Of a stretch of 57,527 nt of DNA, positions 54,687-57,527 are shown one piece after another; the first letter of the stretch is position 1; each line of letters starts with the position of its first letter. The notes under the pieces are model-generated. The model searched no databases and was not told the origin of the DNA. It worked only from the letters and a program-made list of their open reading frames with translations. The stretch covers positions 1-57,527 of IMG/VR virus record IMGVR_UViG_3300022752_000080; one strand, written 5' to 3'. The DNA comes from a virus. The translations under genes were made by a program, and so were the position numbers.

Positions 54687-56982
54687 AATCTTCCTCCTCT
54701 TGTGCTCCTTCTAGAATTGAATTAAGTAAACTTTCTACTGACTTTTTCTTTTCTTCATCATCAACATCATCTTTCTTAATATCATATGTGTTCTGATAAT
54801 AAGAAGTCTTCCATCCATATTTGTAAGTGTTGAGAAGATCTTGTGCCATTACGCTAACAGGGACTTCATTATCTGGATAATGCTCTGGATTATACGACCA
54901 GTTACCCGAGATTGCCTGATCAAAGAACTTTTGCATAACAGCAACAATATTGATATAACCAGTATTGTCAGGCATATCCCAAAGAAGCGTATAATAATTC
55001 TTAAGAGTTTGATACTGGGGGACAATCTGCTTAAGAACTCCTTTCTTGGACTTCTTAACGGACAAAAATGCACGGGGAGGTTCGATTCCATTTGTCTCGT
55101 TTGACACAACAGAACTGCTCTCCGATGGCATCTGTGCCGATAATGTTGAGTTCCTAAGACCGTGTTGTTTGATAGATTCCCTGAGTGATTCCCAATCATA
55201 GTGGAGAGTATTAGGTACGATTTCGTCTACATCTTTCTTATATGTATCAATAGGAAGAATACCATCAGCATATTTGGTGCGATCAAAGTAACCACACTTG
55301 CCTTTTTCGATAGCAAGTTTATTAGACGCTTTCAGTAGATAATACTGAAATGCTTCGGTCAGACCATACACAAGATGAGCAGCAGCTTCGTCTGAATACT
55401 TAACCTGATGCTTGGCAAGAAAATGAGCAAGACCAATATATCCAATACCCAGCGAGCGGCGGTTACGGGTGGATGCTTCAGCAGCGACTACAGGATACTC
55501 TTGATAATCAATCAACTCATCCAGCGCCCTCACAGAGAGGTCACAGAGCTCTTCTAGATCATCGAGGTGCTTAATCTTGCCTACGTTAACAGCAGACAGA
55601 ATACACAGGGCAATCTCACCATTGATGTCATCAATATGCTGTAGAGGATTAGTAGGTAGTGTAATCTCTTGGCAGAGGTTACTCATCCAAATTTTATCTT
55701 TAAACGAAGAATGCTCGTTGCAGTGGTCAATATTCATGATATAGATACGACCAGTCTCTGCTCTCTCTTTCAGTAGTGAAAGAAATAATTCTTGAGCTCC
55801 GATAGTTTTTCTTGGAATAGACTCATCTCGTTCATAAACATTGTATAACTCATCAAATCCAGCAAGCCCAAAAGCATCAGAAAGGTCAGGAACGTCGTGG
55901 GGAGAGAAGAGAGAAATGTTTTCGTTACGGATGAATCTTTCATAGAAGAGTTTGGAAATTTGAATACTGTAGTCTAACTTACGAACTCGGTTATCTTCAG
56001 TTCCTTTGTTATTTTTTAATACAATGATATCTTCTATTTCTCTGTGCCAGATTGGAAAATGGACCGTAGCACTTCCACCACGAATCCCGTTTTGTGTACA
56101 GCATCTGACAGTTGATTCAAACTTTTTGAGGAATGGGATAATCCCTGTATGAGAAACTTCTCCCCCTCTGATTTTACTATTGAGAGCACGGATTCTACCT
56201 GCGTTGATACCGATGCCTGCGCGTTGTGCAACATAACGACCAATAGCCATGTCACTACTAAAAATACTGTCGAGGGTGTCATCACTATCAACAAGAACAC
56301 AAGACGCAAATTGTCTAAGTGGTGTTCTAACTCCTGCGAGGATGGGTGTTGGCACGTTGATTTTGTGTTTGCTGATTGCGTCGTAGTATCGTTTGACATA
56401 AGATAGACGATTTACCTGAGGGTAGTTTGCAAAGATGGTTGCAGCAACCAACATATAAGCGTATTGTGGTGTCTCAAAAACACTTCCACTGCTTCTATCT
56501 TGCACCAGATATTTATCTACTACCTGACGAAGGCCAGCATATGTAAAAAGATAATCACGATCGTGGTCAATAAAACTATTAATTTTATTCCACTCTTCAT
56601 GAGTATATTTGGAAGGAAGATGCATATCATAGATACCACTACAAGCACCGTGGTATACGTGATCTTTTATTGTAGGGAAACCGTTCTTCCAATTATTTCC
56701 AAAGACTTGCTTATATAGACCAAACAAAAGGAGACGAGCAGCAACATACTGATAATTTGGAGTGTCAAGGTCAATGAGGTCACTAGCCGACCTAATAAGG
56801 ATTTCTTGGATTTCATTGGTGCTAATGCCATCATAAAATTGAATACCAGAGTTAATTTCTACTTGCGATGGAGATACCCCAGCGAGACCACCACAAGCAC
56901 ATTCTACCATATTATGAATCTTATCAAGATTAAGAGATTCTGTAGACCCATCACGCTTTTTAACTTTGATTCCGTTGCTCAT
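54667..56982 (-). CDS. nrdA: Ribonucleotide reductase class I alpha subunit
   Basis: 771 residues from ATG 56982, whose ATGA overlaps the gp61 stop; an in-frame TTG at 56994 is an unlikely start. An ATP-cone-like N-terminus, RQFASCVLVDSDDTLDSIFS (first redox Cys), RAGIGINAGRIRALNSKIRG, IRGGSATVHFPIWHREIEDI, SNLCQEITLPTNPLQ (Asn, thiyl Cys, Glu) and MPSESSSVVSNETNGIEPPR are in canonical order. The end, CDSCKI, is the C-terminal CxxC shuttle reduced by glutaredoxin. No intein or intron interrupts it. Confidence 0.97.
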   Translation of the reverse strand: MSNGIKVKKRDGSTESLNLDKIHNMVECACGGLAGVSPSQVEINSGIQFYDGISTNEIQEILIRSASDLIDLDTPNYQYVAARLLLFGLYKQVFGNNWKNGFPTIKDHVYHGACSGIYDMHLPSKYTHEEWNKINSFIDHDRDYLFTYAGLRQVVDKYLVQDRSSGSVFETPQYAYMLVAATIFANYPQVNRLSYVKRYYDAISKHKINVPTPILAGVRTPLRQFASCVLVDSDDTLDSIFSSDMAIGRYVAQRAGIGINAGRIRALNSKIRGGEVSHTGIIPFLKKFESTVRCCTQNGIRGGSATVHFPIWHREIEDIIVLKNNKGTEDNRVRKLDYSIQISKLFYERFIRNENISLFSPHDVPDLSDAFGLAGFDELYNVYERDESIPRKTIGAQELFLSLLKERAETGRIYIMNIDHCNEHSSFKDKIWMSNLCQEITLPTNPLQHIDDINGEIALCILSAVNVGKIKHLDDLEELCDLSVRALDELIDYQEYPVVAAEASTRNRRSLGIGYIGLAHFLAKHQVKYSDEAAAHLVYGLTEAFQYYLLKASNKLAIEKGKCGYFDRTKYADGILPIDTYKKDVDEIVPNTLHYDWESLRESIKQHGLRNSTLSAQMPSESSSVVSNETNGIEPPRAFLSVKKSKKGVLKQIVPQYQTLKNYYTLLWDMPDNTGYINIVAVMQKFFDQAISGNWSYNPEHYPDNEVPVSVMAQDLLNTYKYGWKTSYYQNTYDIKKDDVDDEEKKKSVESLLNSILEGAQEEEDCDSCKI

Positions 56983-57527
56983 ATTTTCTTCCAAAGACTA
57001 AGTTTTACTTTTGCTTCTAAACCAGAATAGGTGTTACATTCTACCATGGATTGTACGTCATGTCCAGTCAAGACCATATCGTTGATATCTTTTTCCTTAA
57101 CTGACTCTGGCCAAATTACAATGCTCTCTCCTTTGTCAATACACCTTTCGTATCGTTCAACGATTTGTTTGTTTCTTGGTTCGTTGTCGTAAACAAATGT
57201 CCGACTAGGATAACGTACCCCGTCAAGTACAACATCAGCGCCACACATCGCCAGTCCATTAGACAAGAAAAGAGAGTCGAACGGACCCTCTGTAACGTAG
57301 ATATTTTCATTTGTGTTTATACGATCAAGTCCAAATAGTTTAGGATATTGCTTATCCAAGATGGTAGTGATATAGCGAAGGTTTGAATTTTTGTTAAGAG
57401 ACCTTGCTTGATATCCGAATACATTTCCATCTTCCGAAATTAGTGGGAGTATAATTCTAGATTCTTTAATTGTATTTTTATTATTCTCCCAAGCGTTGAA
57501 ATCCTCTGCGTAATAGAAGTTTGAGAA
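56979..57527 (-). CDS. DNA primase gp61, C-terminal part (5' end outside window)
   Basis: The frame is open to the right edge (about 182 residues visible). RIILPLISEDGNVFGYQARS is the usual gp61 lead-in, YVTEGPFDSLF and FVYDNEPRNKQIV are the TOPRIM acidic motifs, ending with GESIVIWPESVKEKDINDM. With the gp41 helicase it primes lagging-strand synthesis. Stops inside the nrdA ATG. Confidence 0.92.
   Translation of the reverse strand, partial: FSNFYYAEDFNAWENNKNTIKESRIILPLISEDGNVFGYQARSLNKNSNLRYITTILDKQYPKLFGLDRINTNENIYVTEGPFDSLFLSNGLAMCGADVVLDGVRYPSRTFVYDNEPRNKQIVERYERCIDKGESIVIWPESVKEKDINDMVLTGHDVQSMVECNTYSGLEAKVKLSLWKKI

Noticed and set aside
54667-56982. Intein or intron in nrdA
   Set aside because: Motifs follow one another at normal spacing and total length is normal for the class.

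Overview
The window is part of the genome of a T4-like cyanophage (a contractile-tailed myovirus infecting a cyanobacterium, most likely a Synechococcus-type host). T4 hallmarks are gp32, gp33, gp4, gp48, gp53, gp54, gp26, gp27-like and gp5-like proteins, RNase H, gp61 primase and NrdA/NrdB. Cyanophage hallmarks are psbA (photosystem II D1), two hli genes, a CpeT-type bilin-lyase relative, speD, a CP12-like protein, phoH and thyX. There are at least 14 tRNA genes. Two promoter classes are visible: canonical host-type TTGACA-17-TATAAT promoters in front of early genes and tRNAs, and T4-type late promoters (core ATAAATA) in front of virion genes.

Layout. 1-8564 (-): a giant virion protein of more than 2,850 residues running off the left edge. 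8565-10806: a short promoter-terminator unit, three tRNAs (Thr, Leu, Met), and a cpeT cassette flanked by two HNH endonucleases. 10887-25538 (-): a late tail and baseplate-hub operon read as gp54, gp26, gp51-like, an M23-peptidase tail protein, a tail protein with lysozyme-like and SleB-like domains, a tape-measure-like protein, gp27-like hub, CP12-like, gp5 OB-fold protein and a gp5-needle-like protein. 25575-28285 (+): gp4, an unknown protein, gp48, gp53. 28311-36402 (-): replication, recombination and metabolism genes (gp32, DUF1825, gp33, MGME1-like nuclease, PhoH, ThyX, RNase H, glutaredoxin, SpeD and small unknowns). 36516-37598 (-): psbA with its own promoter and terminator. 37752-43836 (+): a tail-fibre-like repeat protein followed by a 1,320-residue subtilisin-fold protein. 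43833-44846 (-): a 2OG-Fe(II) oxygenase and two hli genes. 44973-45500 (+): four overlapping microproteins. 45503-50386 (-): eleven tRNAs interspersed with small early genes, including a glutaredoxin, a solitary Phd/YefM-like protein and two related small proteins. 50364-53323: lysis-type functions (secreted RlpA-like protein, a possible holin, C39-like peptidase and GH24 lysozyme). 53356-57527 (-): nrdB, nrdA and the C-terminal part of gp61.

How it works together. psbA, hli, cpeT-like and CP12-like genes would keep light harvesting and reductant supply going while Calvin-cycle flux is restrained. NrdA/NrdB, ThyX and glutaredoxins would turn that reductant into deoxynucleotides. gp61, RNase H, gp32 and the nuclease serve replication. 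gp33 links replication to late transcription from the ATAAATA promoters, which drive tail, baseplate and fibre genes.

The most unusual signal is at 52288-52316. The C39-like peptidase ORF ends in A_AAA_AAG followed at once by TAG. A Shine-Dalgarno-like GGGGGAG lies 12 nt upstream, and the -1 frame runs directly through a Ser/Thr-rich linker into the GH24 lysozyme ORF, which has no ATG and no ribosome binding site. This is the architecture of a programmed -1 frameshift and predicts a 396-residue two-domain endolysin. Other points of interest are a CP12-like gene inside the tail operon, a subtilisin with a complete triad in a late virion operon, three separate cell-wall-lytic domains in two tail proteins, a candidate ~65-nt small RNA, and a set of mutually exclusive hairpins upstream of a tRNA cluster.
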